Numbered from the stretch's first letter, positions 1-8,970 are shown. The stretch: DNA of 14,728 nt from Actinomycetes bacterium (GCA_023423215.1 JAFAFZ010000648.1:1-14728), one strand, 5' to 3'. Translations and numbers: made by a program. The notes: a model not told the origin generated them from the sequence alone.

Positions 1-1503
1 GCGCGTTCGGCCAAGCGGGACGTGCTCGCCGCGCTGCTCCGGCTGGCGCGGCCCGAGGAGATCGAGCCGGTGGTCGGCTTCCTGGTCGGCGAGCCGCGCC
101 AGGGGCGCATCGGGGTCGGGTGGCGCACGCTCGCCGCCGCGGCGCAGGAGCCTGCAGCGGACGCCACGCTCGAGGTGCTGCAGGTCGACGAGGTCCTCAC
201 CCGTCTGGCGGGCCTCTCGGGCCCCGGCTCGGGCACGGCCCGCTCGGCGCTGCTCTCGGACCTGCTCGGGCGGGCGACCGCCCGCGAGGCGGCGTTCCTG
301 ACCCGGCTCGTCGGTGGCGAGCTGCGGCAGGGAGCGCTGAGCGGCGTGATGGCCGACGCGATCGCCGCGGCCGCCGAGGTGCCGGCGACGGTGGTGCGCC
401 GAGCGGTCATGCTCGGTGGGCAGCTGGACGTCACCGCGCGCCTGGCCCTCGGTGGCGGCCGGGCCGCGCTGGAGTCGGTCGGGCTCGTCGTCGGTCGGCC
501 GCTGCAACCGATGCTCGCATCGACCGCGACGTCGGTGGCCGACGCCGTCACCGAGCTCGGCGAGGCCTCGGTCGAGTGGAAGCTCGACGGCATCCGGGTG
601 CAGGTGCACCGCGACGGCGACGAGGTCCGCATCTGGACCCGCAACCTGAACGAGATCACCGACCGCCTGCCCGGGGTCCGAGAGGTCGTGCGGTCGTTCC
701 CGGCGGACCGTCTCGTGCTCGACGGCGAGGCGCTCGGCTTCGACGCCGAGGGGCGGCCCCGCCTGTTCCAGGACAGCGTCAGCTGGCGTGAGGGTGCCGA
801 GGTGCCCGACGACGTCGGGGTCGAAGGTGTCGAGGCGGTCGAGTCGGGGCTGCGACCGTTCTTCTTCGACCTGCTCCACCTGGACGGCGAGGACCTGGTC
901 GACCATCCGCTCGCCGAGCGGCGCGCCCTGCTCGAGCGCGTCGCCGGGTCCTGGGCGGTGCCGGGCCGCCTGACGTCGGATCCCGCCGAGGGCGACGGGG
1001 TGCTGGCGGACGCCCTGGCGGCGGGGCACGAGGGCGTCGTCGTGAAGGGCGCTGCCTCGCCCTACGAGGCCGGTCGCCGCGGCAAGAGCTGGCGCAAGGT
1101 GAAGCCGGTGCACACCCTCGACCTGGTCGTGCTCGGGGCCGAGTGGGGCCACGGCCGACGGCAGGGCTGGCTGTCCAACCTGCACCTGGGTGCGCGCGGC
1201 GCGGAGGGCGAGTTCGTGATGGTCGGCAAGACCTTCAAGGGCATGACCGACGAGCTGCTCCGCTGGCAGACCGAGCGCTTCCTCTCGCTGGCCGAGCGTG
1301 AGGAGCCCTGGGACGGCCCTCGCACGGGCGTGGTGCACGTGCGCCCCGAGCAGGTCGTCGAGATCGCCGTCGACGGCGTCCAGCGCTCGACCCGCTACGC
1401 AGGCGGCGTCGCGCTGCGATTCGCGCGCGTGGTGCGCTACCGGCAGGACAAGACGGCCGACCAGGCCGACACGATCGAGACCGTGCAGGCCCTGCTCGCC
1501 TGA
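1..1503 (+). CDS. ligB: ATP-dependent DNA ligase, LigB type (5' partial)
   Basis: Seals nicks in DNA using ATP through a covalent lysyl-AMP intermediate, in DNA repair. The frame is open from base 1 (the first seven codons precede the GTG at 22), so the true start lies upstream; by my memory of mycobacterial LigB about 15-20 residues are missing. The order is an N-terminal DNA-binding domain (containing GEPRQGRIGVGW), an adenylation domain with motif I EWKLDGIR (nucleophilic lysine codon 580-582), motif III DGEA (721-732), motif IV EGVVVKG (1030-1050) and motif V SWRKVKP (lysine codons 1096-1098 and 1102-1104), then an OB-fold with VGKTFKGMTDE. The C-terminus (GVALRFARVVRYR) matches what I recall of M. 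tuberculosis LigB almost word for word. The LigD polymerase and nuclease domains of end-joining ligases are absent. It converges on ureD with only 30 bases between stops. The symbol is used in the mycobacterial sense; E. coli ligB is a different, NAD-dependent enzyme. Confidence 0.95.
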   Translation, partial: ARSAKRDVLAALLRLARPEEIEPVVGFLVGEPRQGRIGVGWRTLAAAAQEPAADATLEVLQVDEVLTRLAGLSGPGSGTARSALLSDLLGRATAREAAFLTRLVGGELRQGALSGVMADAIAAAAEVPATVVRRAVMLGGQLDVTARLALGGGRAALESVGLVVGRPLQPMLASTATSVADAVTELGEASVEWKLDGIRVQVHRDGDEVRIWTRNLNEITDRLPGVREVVRSFPADRLVLDGEALGFDAEGRPRLFQDSVSWREGAEVPDDVGVEGVEAVESGLRPFFFDLLHLDGEDLVDHPLAERRALLERVAGSWAVPGRLTSDPAEGDGVLADALAAGHEGVVVKGAASPYEAGRRGKSWRKVKPVHTLDLVVLGAEWGHGRRQGWLSNLHLGARGAEGEFVMVGKTFKGMTDELLRWQTERFLSLAEREEPWDGPRTGVVHVRPEQVVEIAVDGVQRSTRYAGGVALRFARVVRYRQDKTADQADTIETVQALLA

Positions 1504-1533
1504 ACCCTCGCGCAGGTGCCCGTTCGCAGGACG

Positions 1534-2301
1534 TCAGCAGTCGGCGTGCGAGGGAACGGCGATGGCGTCCAGGCGCGCCGCGACCTGGGCGGGGGAGTCG
1601 CCGACAGCGACCACGAGGCGGTCGCCGTGCTCCGTGCGCAGCACCGTCGCCCGAGGAGCGGACGCCGGCCGGTCCGGCGGCAGGTCGGCGCGCAGCGGCG
1701 GCGTCGGCGCCACCTCGACCGGTGACGACCCGTGCGAGGGGCCGAGCAGCAGTCGGGTCCCGACGACGTCGGCGCCGTCGGTGCCGCCGGGACCGTCCCA
1801 GCCGGGCAGGCCCGTGTCGAACGAGGATCGCAGCACGGTCGCGCCGTCCCGGGCCACGACCACGCCGCTCGAGATGACACCGCTGGTCTCACCCTGTCGG
1901 CCGAGCACGAGCGTCTCGTCCACCCGCACGGTCGCCCCCTCGGCCGCGTGGACCTCGGTGCACGAGCGGTGGCGGGCGAGCGCGGTGACGATCACGGGTT
2001 CGGGCGCCCAGTGCAGCGCAGCGCCGTCCCCGACGACCAGGCGGGTCCTGATCGAGGTGCCCTCGCCCGTGGCGGTGTACACGATCGTCGCGGCGACCCC
2101 GCGCACGTCGGCCGTCACGCCCGGACCGACGTCGAGGGTGAAGGTGATGTCGTCCTGGCCGACCGGACATGCCGCGGAGCCCACGATCCAGAGCGTGGCG
2201 CCGTCCCAGCGGCACCAGTACGGCGGCGTCGCCAGGTTGCCGGACGCGCGCACGCTGCCGTCGGTGCCGCGTCGCAGCTCGATGCGGAGCTCGGACCTCA
2301 T
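1534..2301 (-). CDS. ureD: Urease accessory protein UreD (UreH)
   Basis: UreD is the scaffold that binds apo-urease and, with UreF and UreG, forms the complex that delivers nickel and carbon dioxide to the active-site lysine. The 255-residue product has the usual features of the family: an early beta-rich part (LATPPYWCRWDG), a central block (EPVIVTALARHRSCTEV) and the later SSGVVVARDG region. I chose the ATG at 2301 because the frame remains open further upstream, but that stretch (rich in Pro, Arg and Gly) looks like out-of-frame shadow. The Shine-Dalgarno is weak (GGTGG about 9 bases before the ATG), so translation may depend on ureG, whose stop lies 70 bases upstream. UreD is the most divergent urease accessory protein, so its position as last gene of the operon is an important part of the evidence. 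Its end converges on the ligase gene. Confidence 0.87.
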   Translation of the reverse strand: MRSELRIELRRGTDGSVRASGNLATPPYWCRWDGATLWIVGSAACPVGQDDITFTLDVGPGVTADVRGVAATIVYTATGEGTSIRTRLVVGDGAALHWAPEPVIVTALARHRSCTEVHAAEGATVRVDETLVLGRQGETSGVISSGVVVARDGATVLRSSFDTGLPGWDGPGGTDGADVVGTRLLLGPSHGSSPVEVAPTPPLRADLPPDRPASAPRATVLRTEHGDRLVVAVGDSPAQVAARLDAIAVPSHADC

Positions 2302-2371
2302 CGCGTCGAGCCACCGTGGTGCTCGGGGCGCGCGCCGGCCACGGTCCGGTCCGGGCCCGGGGTGGGGTCGG

Positions 2372-3070
<699 letters not shown>

Positions 3071-3134
3071 GTCGGTCCTCCGGTTCGCGTGGGGGTTGGT
3101 CGGGTGGGGAGGGGAGCGGCGGTGGCCGAGCGGC

Positions 3135-3815
3135 TCAGCTGCCGAAGAGCCGGCTCTCCTGTGCGTGCTGGAGCTCGGGGTCGAGCTCGGCGAAGGGGGT
3201 CGAGGTGTCGGGTAGGTCGGCGGCGCGCGCCAGGTGCTCGATCGACGCCGCGCTGCCCGCGACGTCGTCGCGCAGGTCGGCCAGCACAGCGGTCACGGCG
3301 AACGGGTCCATGCCGAGCAGGCGCAGGGTGGCGGTCGCCATGGCGCCGGCGAGCCCGTGGGTGACGCACAGCGCCGCCTCCTCGGGCGAGCAGCCGGCGA
3401 GCGCCGCGACCCGGCCGAGGACCACGGGTTGCATCGGCGGGCGACCCTGCGCCCGGGGGATGGGCTCCTCCGGCCAGAGGCGGGCCGCGGTGCGCAGCAG
3501 CGACCGACCGACCGAGCGCGAGGTCTGCCGCGCGACGGCGCCCGGCGTCCGGATCGTCAGCTCGGCGTCGATCACGTCCAGCGGCTCGTCGCCGCGGGCG
3601 GAGAGCAGCGCCGCACCCGCCTCGATGCGACCCGTGCTCCACAGGCGGGCGCGCAGGTACGCCGCGAGCGTGGCCTCGTCGTGCACACGCCCGTGCGTGA
3701 CCGCCGCCTCGAGCCCGTAGCTGTGCGCGTGCGTGCCGTCCGGGAACCGGGCGTCGGTCAGCAGCAGCAGCGAGGCGAGCGACGACGGGAGCGACGAGGT
3801 GGCCACGGGCGTCAT
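3135..3815 (-). CDS. ureF: Urease accessory protein UreF
   Basis: All-helical partner that bridges UreD and UreG in the urease activation complex and acts as a fidelity checkpoint for the GTPase. The 226-residue product shows the family's opening ([21 protein letters not shown], roughly residues 16-36), in which S/T-D-x-x-x-P-x-G and SxGLE are conserved, and a C-terminal helical part with the LRLLGMDP and AVLADL blocks. The ATG at 3815 lies four bases after the ureC stop (3820) and has no good Shine-Dalgarno, which suggests translational coupling to ureC. The length is normal for the family. Confidence 0.93.
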   Translation of the reverse strand: MTPVATSSLPSSLASLLLLTDARFPDGTHAHSYGLEAAVTHGRVHDEATLAAYLRARLWSTGRIEAGAALLSARGDEPLDVIDAELTIRTPGAVARQTSRSVGRSLLRTAARLWPEEPIPRAQGRPPMQPVVLGRVAALAGCSPEEAALCVTHGLAGAMATATLRLLGMDPFAVTAVLADLRDDVAGSAASIEHLARAADLPDTSTPFAELDPELQHAQESRLFGS

Positions 3816-3819
3816 CGGC

Positions 3820-5541
3820 TCAGAAGAGGAAGTAGCGCTGGGCCATGGGGAGCTCGGTCGCCGGGTCCTGCTCGACGACCTCGCCGTCGATGCTCACCCG
3901 GAACGAGTCGGGATCGACGCGGATGTCCGGGCAGACGTCGTTGTTCACCATGTCCGCCTTCGCGACGCCACGGCAGTCGTCGACGGCGACGAGGCGACGG
4001 TCCAGGCCGAGGCGCTCGGTCAGGCCGTCCTCGATCGCCGCCGGGGCGACGAACGCCACCGAGGTGTGTCCGGCGGTGCGGCCGTACGCGCCGAACATCG
4101 GTCGCGGCATGACCGGCTGCGGCGTCGGGATCGACGCGTTGGCGTCGCCCATCTGCGCCCAGGCGATCATCCCGCCCTTCAGCACGAGGTGCGGCCGCAC
4201 GCCGAAGAAGCGGGGGTCGTAGACGGTCAGGTCGGCCAGCTTGCCCGGCTCGATCGAGCCGATCTCGCTGGCCAGGCCGTGCGCGATCGCGGGGCAGATC
4301 GTGTACTTGGCCACGTAGCGCTTGGCACGGGTGTTGTCGGCGGTCGTGTCACCGGGAAGGCTGCCGCGCCGGCGCTTCATCGCGTGCGCGGTCTGCCACG
4401 TGCGGATGACGACCTCGCCCACCCGGCCCATCGCCTGGGAGTCGGAGCCGATCATCGAGATGGCGCCCAGGTCGTGCAGCACGTCCTCGGCGGCGATCGT
4501 CGCCGGACGGATGCGGCTCTCGGCGAAGGCCAGGTCCTCGGGGACCGACGGGTTCAGGTGGTGGCAGACGATGAGCATGTCGAGGTGCTCGTCGACGGTG
4601 TTCACCGTGTGCGGTCGGGTCGGGTTGGTCGAGGACGGCAGCACGTTCGGCTCGCCGGCCACGGTGATGATGTCCGGTGCGTGGCCGCCGCCCGCACCCT
4701 CGGTGTGGTAGGCGTGGATCGAGCGGCCGGCGATGGCGCCGAGCGAGCTCTCGACGAAGCCCGCCTCGTTCAGCGTGTCGGTGTGCAGCGCGGCCTGCAC
4801 GCCCGCCTCGTCGCACACGGTCAGGCACGCGTCGATCGCCGCGGGGGTCGACCCCCAGTCCTCGTGGAGCTTGAAGCCGCTGGCCCCCGCGCGCAGCTGC
4901 TCCCACATCGCCTCGTGCGACACGGTGTTGCCCTTGCCGAGCAGCGCGACGTTGATGGGCCAGGAGTCGATCGAGGTCAACATGTTGGCGAGGTACCACG
5001 GGGCGGCCGTGACGGTCGTGGCCTTGGTGCCCTCGGCCGGGCCGGTGCCGCCCGCGATGACGGTGGTGATGCCGGTCGCGAGCGCGGTGTCCAGCACCTG
5101 CGGGCAGATGAGGTGCACGTGGGAGTCGATCGCGCCCGGGGTCACGATCTTGCCGTTGCCCGCCAGGATCTCGGTCGCCGGACCGATCACCAGGTCGGGG
5201 TGCACGCCGTCCATGGTGTCGGGGTTGCCGGCCTTGCCGAGCGCGACGATGCGCCCGTCCTTGATGCCGATGTCGGCCTTGACGATGCCCCAGTGGTCCA
5301 GGAGGACGGCGCCGGTGATGACCAGGTCGGGCGCGCCCTGCGCGCTGGTCCGGCCCGACTGTCCCATCGACTCGCGGATGACCTTGCCGCCACCGAAGAC
5401 CGCCTCGTCGCCCGCCAGGCCGGGGCCCCCGCTCAGGTCGTCCTCGATCTCGATCAACAGGTCGGTGTCGGCCAGGCGGATGCGGTCACCGGTCGTCGGG
5501 CCGAACAGCGCGGCGTACCGCTGGCGGGACAGCTCGGTCAC
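3820..5541 (-). CDS. ureC: Urease subunit alpha (catalytic, nickel)
   Basis: Catalytic subunit that hydrolyses urea to ammonia and carbamate in the cytoplasm. The 573-residue protein is full length. Every active-site residue is at the position predicted by a constant +7 offset from Klebsiella urease: nickel ligands H141 and H143 (SHVHL), the lysine to be carbamylated K224 with H226 (FKLHED), H253 (LHTDT), H279 (AYHTEG) and D367 (GSDSQ), plus the mobile-flap C326 and catalytic H327 (VCHHLN). It ends in the family's typical RYFLF. The start is a GTG at 5541 preceded by GGAGG; it overlaps the ureB stop as GTGA. With all metal ligands intact it should be an active enzyme once matured. Confidence 0.99.
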   Translation of the reverse strand: MTELSRQRYAALFGPTTGDRIRLADTDLLIEIEDDLSGGPGLAGDEAVFGGGKVIRESMGQSGRTSAQGAPDLVITGAVLLDHWGIVKADIGIKDGRIVALGKAGNPDTMDGVHPDLVIGPATEILAGNGKIVTPGAIDSHVHLICPQVLDTALATGITTVIAGGTGPAEGTKATTVTAAPWYLANMLTSIDSWPINVALLGKGNTVSHEAMWEQLRAGASGFKLHEDWGSTPAAIDACLTVCDEAGVQAALHTDTLNEAGFVESSLGAIAGRSIHAYHTEGAGGGHAPDIITVAGEPNVLPSSTNPTRPHTVNTVDEHLDMLIVCHHLNPSVPEDLAFAESRIRPATIAAEDVLHDLGAISMIGSDSQAMGRVGEVVIRTWQTAHAMKRRRGSLPGDTTADNTRAKRYVAKYTICPAIAHGLASEIGSIEPGKLADLTVYDPRFFGVRPHLVLKGGMIAWAQMGDANASIPTPQPVMPRPMFGAYGRTAGHTSVAFVAPAAIEDGLTERLGLDRRLVAVDDCRGVAKADMVNNDVCPDIRVDPDSFRVSIDGEVVEQDPATELPMAQRYFLF

Positions 5542-5888
5542 GAGGCACCTCCGGGGGTGACGGGGCCCGCGTAGATGCCGCGGAAGCCGGCGACGATGCG
5601 TTCGCCGCCGAAGGCGACCAGCCCGACGTCGGAGCGCACCCCCGGCTCGAAGCGCACGCTCGTGCCGGCGGCGATCGCGAGGCGGTGCCCGACGGCCGCG
5701 TCTCGGTCGAACTCGAGCGCGGCGTTCGCCTCGGCGAAGTGGAAGTGGGACCCGACCTGCACGGGCCGGTCGCCGCCGTTGACGACGCTCAGCGTCACCA
5801 CGGCCGCGCCGGCGAACAGCTCGATCGGGTCGTCGGCGACGAGGACCTGTCCCGGCGCCCAGCCGGAGGAGGGGGTGGACGAGCTCAT
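5538..5888 (-). CDS. ureB: Urease subunit beta
   Basis: Structural subunit of the UreABC trimer of trimers. The 116-residue product contains the conserved core [16 protein letters not shown] and the [22 protein letters not shown] region, ending with [10 protein letters not shown] chose the ATG at 5888 because it has GGAGG four bases upstream and overlaps the ureA stop by four bases (ATGA). A longer open frame extends upstream but would run back through ureA. The N-terminal ~10 residues ([10 protein letters not shown]) are not conserved in the family. Confidence 0.97.
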   Translation of the reverse strand: MSSSTPSSGWAPGQVLVADDPIELFAGAAVVTLSVVNGGDRPVQVGSHFHFAEANAALEFDRDAAVGHRLAIAAGTSVRFEPGVRSDVGLVAFGGERIVAGFRGIYAGPVTPGGAS

Positions 5889-6202
5889 GGGGCCTCCGGT
5901 GCCTGGTTGGGGGAGTGGAGGGTGACGAGCTTGGTGCCGTCGGGGAACGTGGCCTCGATCTGCAACTCGTCGATCAGGGTGGCGACGCCGTCCATGACGT
6001 CGGTGGTGCGCAGCACCTCTCGACCGGCCGACATGATGTCGGCGACGGTCCGTCCGTCCCGGGCCGCCTCGAACACCCACGAGCTGAGGATCGCGACCGA
6101 CTCGGGGTGGTTGAGCAGGAGGCCCCGCTCCTGTCGACGCCGTGCGACGTCCGCCGCGACGTGGATGAGCAGGCGCTCCTGCTCGTGGGGCGAGATCATC
6201 AT
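5885..6202 (-). CDS. ureA: Urease subunit gamma
   Basis: Smallest structural subunit of urease. The 105-residue product has the family's typical start ([21 protein letters not shown]), the [21 protein letters not shown] block and the C-terminal [16 protein letters not shown]. There are two ATGs in tandem; the upstream one (6202) is preferred because GAGGAG (complement of 6211-6216) sits eight bases before it. The frame is also open further upstream to a GTG at 6334, but that extension is Arg/His-rich, has no family counterpart and would start immediately beside a Shine-Dalgarno with no spacing. The stop overlaps ureB as ATGA. A short leader ORF ends on this start codon. Confidence 0.97.
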   Translation of the reverse strand: MMISPHEQERLLIHVAADVARRRQERGLLLNHPESVAILSSWVFEAARDGRTVADIMSAGREVLRTTDVMDGVATLIDELQIEATFPDGTKLVTLHSPNQAPEAP

Positions 6203-6330
6203 GACGTGCGCTCCTCGGGTCGAGCGGTCGTGGGTCGTGCGGTGCCGTCCGCGACGGCCGCGCTCGCGCACGGCAGTGGTGACGTCCGGTCGGTGGCGAA
6301 CCTCGTCCACGTGTTCGACGGACGGGTCAC
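6199..6330 (-). CDS. Putative 43-residue leader ORF coupled to ureA
   Basis: A GTG at 6330 is preceded by the strongest Shine-Dalgarno in the window (AAGGAGGAG, complement of 6334-6342, about five bases away). It opens a 43-codon frame beginning [11 protein letters not shown] and ending ARPEERTS, whose TGA overlaps the ureA ATG by four bases (ATGA), the same junction used between ureA, ureB and ureC. I recognise no family; the sequence is rich in Thr, Pro, Ala and Arg with one cysteine and no membrane segment. G/C at third positions is common but not better than in the other open frame here, so codon bias does not decide. It could be a real small protein, a leader peptide for translational coupling, or a non-functional remnant. 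Confidence 0.45.
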   Translation of the reverse strand: MTRPSNTWTRFATDRTSPLPCASAAVADGTARPTTARPEERTS

Positions 6331-6333
6331 GCA

Positions 6334-6342
6334 CTCCTCCTT
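6334..6342 (-). promoter_or_regulatory. Strong Shine-Dalgarno upstream of the ureA leader ORF
   Basis: On the minus strand this reads AAGGAGGAG, a near-perfect match to the anti-Shine-Dalgarno of 16S rRNA. It lies 131 bases before the ureA ATG, so it cannot serve ureA directly, but it is correctly spaced for the GTG at 6330. ureA has its own weaker GAGGAG. Confidence 0.6.
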
Positions 6343-6378
6343 GCAGCGGGCGGGCCCGCGGACGTCGACGACCGGTGG

Positions 6379-6384
6379 ACGATA
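6379..6384 (-). promoter_or_regulatory. Possible -10 element of the urease operon promoter
   Basis: TATCGT on the minus strand fits the actinobacterial TANNNT pattern and lies about 37 bases before the Shine-Dalgarno at 6342, a reasonable 5' leader length. I see no convincing -35 hexamer 16-18 bases upstream. The call rests on position and one hexamer only. Confidence 0.3.
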
Positions 6385-6416
6385 GGAAGGAGCGGTTTCG
6401 GGCCTGTTGGCCGGGG

Positions 6417-6434
6417 GTGAACGGCGTGTTTCAC
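6417..6434. repeat. Short inverted repeat upstream of the urease operon (GTGAA-N8-TTCAC)
   Basis: Perfect 5-base arms, GTGAA (6417-6421) and TTCAC (6430-6434), with an 8-base spacer, 33 bases upstream of the candidate -10. The size and placement suit a dimeric regulator that controls ure transcription. It does not fit the GlnR box as I know it (GTnAC/GaAAC half-sites). Arms this short can occur by chance. Confidence 0.25.
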
Positions 6435-6447
6435 GTCGCTGCGGCGG

Positions 6448-6465
6448 GTCGGCCGAGGGGCCGGC
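6448..6465. terminator. GC hairpin after the phosphoribosyltransferase gene (weak terminator candidate)
   Basis: Seven-base arms GTCGGCC and GGCCGGC (one G-U wobble) around a GAGG tetraloop, 24 bases past the stop of the minus-strand phosphoribosyltransferase gene. There is no T tract on either strand, so intrinsic termination is doubtful. If it does terminate, the urease operon needs its own promoter. The rest of 6343-6488 shows no other gene. Confidence 0.3.
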
Positions 6466-6488
6466 GCGAGCGATCGCCCGTCCGACCG

Positions 6489-7097
6489 TCAGCCGTCACG
6501 TTCGACCCAGCCGTCGCCGTCGGGCCGGAAGAGCGGCAGCGTCCCGAGCGAGCGCACCAGCTCGGCGTCCTGGCCCAGGGTGTCGTGCCAGCTCGTGCCC
6601 TCGACCAGGAGCGCGCCGATGCCGACGAGCTCGGCGCCGGCGCTGCGCAGCAGTCGGCACCCTGCGGCGATCGTGCCGCCCGTGGACACCACGTCGTCGA
6701 CCAGCACGACCCGCTTGCCGGCGACCAGCTGCTGGCGGGCTCGGTCCAGGCGCAGGACCTGGCGGGCGTCGGTGGTGATCGAGCTCAGGGGCTCGGTGAA
6801 CGCGTCCTCGAGGTGGATCTTCGGCGTCTTGTGCAGCAGCAGGTAGTCGTCCAGGCCGAGCGCCCGCGTGACCTCGATCGCGACCGGCAGCCCGAGCGTC
6901 GCGTTCGTCGCGACGACCTCGGGGCGCATCGGCGCCAGCTGCTCCGCGAGCTCCGCGCCGGCACGCGCCATGAAGTCGACGCCGTGGTCGCTCGTGATGA
7001 GCAGCGCGATGGCCACGTCCGGGGCGACCGTGAGCAGGGGCACGTCACGGACCTGGCTCCCCACTCGGGCCGGGAAGGTGTCGTGGTGGACGGTCAT
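6489..7097 (-). CDS. Phosphoribosyltransferase family protein (purine type)
   Basis: Likely transfers a phosphoribosyl group from PRPP to a purine base, or binds PRPP as a regulator. The 202-residue product carries the classic PRPP-binding motif VVLVDDVVSTGGTI (residues 130-143) and an N-terminal half (ATNATLGLPVAIEVTRALG) resembling adenine/xanthine phosphoribosyltransferases of the Apt-Xpt group, but it is not a standard Apt: the ARG(F/Y) region is replaced by ATNATLGLP, so the substrate cannot be read from sequence. I chose the ATG at 7097 because GGAG lies seven bases upstream; the open frame extends to 7220 but that part is Arg-rich shadow. It sits upstream of the urease operon on the same strand, separated by 286 bases, so a shared role in purine-nitrogen recycling is possible but not shown. 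Confidence 0.85.
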   Translation of the reverse strand: MTVHHDTFPARVGSQVRDVPLLTVAPDVAIALLITSDHGVDFMARAGAELAEQLAPMRPEVVATNATLGLPVAIEVTRALGLDDYLLLHKTPKIHLEDAFTEPLSSITTDARQVLRLDRARQQLVAGKRVVLVDDVVSTGGTIAAGCRLLRSAGAELVGIGALLVEGTSWHDTLGQDAELVRSLGTLPLFRPDGDGWVERDG

Positions 7098-7511
7098 CGA
7101 GGGGCTCCAGGGCTGCGTGCGTCGGGTGGTGCGGGTCCACCGTCGCACATCGTCCGCACCGGCGGGCGTCCATCGGACGGCGGCGCCGTGCCCGCGGGTG
7201 CGTTCCGGGATCCTCCCCACCGCTCCAACAGTTCGTCGATCGGGGCGAGCGCACGTTCATGCCGTCGAGACACGCGCCGGGCTGCGCAGGTGGCCGGTCC
7301 GGGGATCACCATGTCGTCAAGATGCTGAACGACGCCGGCGCCTTCCAGCTGCGCAAGTCGGTCGAGCAGGTCGCCGAGGTGCTCGGCGTCAGCCGCTCCA
7401 CCGTCGACAACCACCTGAACCGCCCCGGCAGCTGACCGCCGGCACCGTTCGCCGCCGTCGCTCCGGCGCGGCGGTCCTCGGGTCGCCCACGCGTGGGGCA
7501 CACTCTCGTGC
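7098..7511. other. Intergenic stretch between phosphoribosyltransferase and patatin genes
   Basis: About 410 bases between divergent genes. Apart from the HTH fragment at 7259-7435 I see no coding sequence. A 6-base GC hairpin (CCGCCG at 7452-7457, CGGCGG at 7469-7474) follows the fragment's stop but lacks a T tract. CACACT at 7499-7504, seven bases before the patatin GTG, loosely resembles the TANNNT elements seen before other starts in this window. Confidence 0.5.
7259..7435 (+). pseudogene. Orphan HTH fragment, YheO/DauR-like regulator C-terminus
   Basis: A 58-codon plus-strand frame. From about residue 22 it reads MLNDAGAFQLRKSVEQVAEV followed by LGVSRSTVDNHLNRPGS and a stop. This matches the C-terminal helix-turn-helix (HTH_22 type) of YheO/DauR-like transcription factors, whose pattern is roughly GxFxLKGAVExVAExLGVSRxTVYNYL; here the usual Tyr after TV is Asp. 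The PAS-like sensor domain that precedes this HTH is absent. The in-frame sequence upstream is Arg/Gly/Pro-rich and does not look coded, and the adjacent bases belong to the start region of the divergent phosphoribosyltransferase gene. The ATG at 7259 has only a weak GGGGCGAG upstream. Most likely the remnant of a regulator lost by deletion; a small stand-alone DNA-binding protein is the alternative. Confidence 0.55.
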
Positions 7512-8914
7512 GTGACGGCCGGAACCGCGAGCGAGCAGCCCCCCGAACGCGTCGGCTTCGTGCTCGCCGGCGGTGGCTTCAAGGGGGCGTTCGAGCTGGG
7601 AGCGCTGCAGCACCTGATCGGCGACCTGGGCTTGGTGCCGAGCGTCATCACCGCGACCTCGGCGGGCGGGGTCCTGGGCACCGTGGTCGGGCAGGGCCGC
7701 GACGCCGAGGAGTGCCGGCGCCACCTGGTCGAGGCCGAGGGCGACCTGATGGCGATGACGCGCACGGACGTCGTCTTCGCCGAGCAGCCCTGGCTGGCGC
7801 AGCTCGACGGGACCTCGGCCGCCGCCACGATCCACCGGCTGGTGACCCAGCACGGGCGGCCGGCGCTCGACGACGACTGGGACGAGCTCCAGGCCGAGGC
7901 CCTGGCCGCCATGGGCGACGACGCGGCGGACGGCGACGGCAGCCGCGGTCGTGGACGACACCGCCACCCCTTCGAGCAGGTCGCCGAGGTCACCCGTGGC
8001 CTGGCGGGCGGACGCCACCTCGAGCACGGGCTGCCCCGGGCGGCGTTGAACCTCGGTCCGTTCGAGGAGTCCATCCGTGGTCGCGCCGACGTGGGCATCG
8101 CGACGGTCGACCCCGCGCTGGTCGCGCGACCCGGCCTGGAGCTGCGCCTGGCGGTCACCGCGCTCAAGCAGCGCAGGACCCACTACGTCACCCAGGACGG
8201 GCGGCTCGTCGGTGCGGACGCGCGCACGCCGATCGAGCCGGACGCCCGGCTCGACGTGATCGACGGGGTCATCGCGTCGGCGAGCGTGCCGGGGGTGTTC
8301 CCGCCGCGCGAGCTCGGCGCGGACCACTACGTCGACGGCGGCTGCCTGCAGAACATCCCGCTGCGCGCGGCGGTCGACCTCGGGGCGACGCAGATCTACA
8401 CGCTCGTCGCGGTCCCGGTGCGCCAGCCGAAGCGCAGCATCTCGCTGTGGGCCGCCGAGTCGCTCGGCTACCTCTCGACCCAGACCGACAACCTGGCCGT
8501 CGACCTGCCCGCCGGCGTGACGAACACCGTCATCGAGCCGACGATCGAGGTGGTCGGCTCGTTCGAGGTCCACCCCGGTCTCATGCGCATCGACATCCAC
8601 TACGGCCGCATGCGGGCCGAGGAGTGCACCGCTGACCTGGATCCGGGCCTCGACCCGATCGTGAAGATGGCCAGCGACACCGTGACGACCATGCGGCAGC
8701 TGGCCTGGCAGCTCGAGCAGCACTGCCTGGAGGGGTCCCGCCTGGACCGTGTGCACCTGGAGCGGCTGCGGGCGCTCAAGCGCTCGGTGCGCCACGCGCT
8801 CGACGCCCGCTCGTCGCTGGGCTTCGATGCGCCCGCCGGATCGGACGCGTGGTGGCAGGGGTGGGAGCTCCACTCGACCCCACGCCCGGCGACTTCCCGG
8901 CCGACCTCTCGTGA
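7512..8914 (+). CDS. Patatin-like phospholipase with apparent C-terminal frameshift
   Basis: Predicted cytoplasmic serine lipase/acyl hydrolase using a Ser-Asp dyad. The oxyanion-hole motif AGGGFKGAF (residues 19-27), the nucleophile S50 in ATSAGG (the first Gly of the usual GxSxG is Ala) and the catalytic Asp D275 in DGG (275-277) are present; there is no signal peptide. The start is the GTG at 7512, with no good Shine-Dalgarno. The frame has no stop after the family-like part ends near WWQGWELHSTP; it stays open to 11783 through two genes in another frame. From 8882 the frame ending at TGA 8912-8914 has G or C in all ten third positions and reads TPGDFPADLS, whereas the original frame loses codon bias. 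One extra C in the run 8878-8881 would join them, giving 467 residues. The end coordinate assumes this. Confidence 0.8.
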
Positions 8915-8958
8915 CCGGCGCGGCCCGACGGCGCTCTGCGTCTCGTCAAGCAACTCAC

Positions 8959-8964
8959 TAGCAT
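8959..8964 (+). promoter_or_regulatory. -10 element of a leaderless promoter for the HxlR-type gene
   Basis: TAGCAT fits TANNNT and ends six bases before the ATG at 8971, so transcription would begin at or next to the start codon. There is no Shine-Dalgarno before this gene. No clear -35 was found. Confidence 0.45.
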
Positions 8965-8970
8965 CGGCCC

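Noticed and set aside
3733..5574. 613-codon plus-strand open frame antisense to ureC
   Set aside because: A composition shadow in GC-rich DNA: low-complexity Arg/Val/Asp/Ala translation, no family match, while ureC on the other strand is complete with every active-site residue.
5885..6334. N-terminally extended UreA starting at GTG 6334
   Set aside because: The extension has no family counterpart, the Shine-Dalgarno directly abuts that GTG, and the ATG at 6202 has a well-spaced GAGGAG and matches the usual UreA start.
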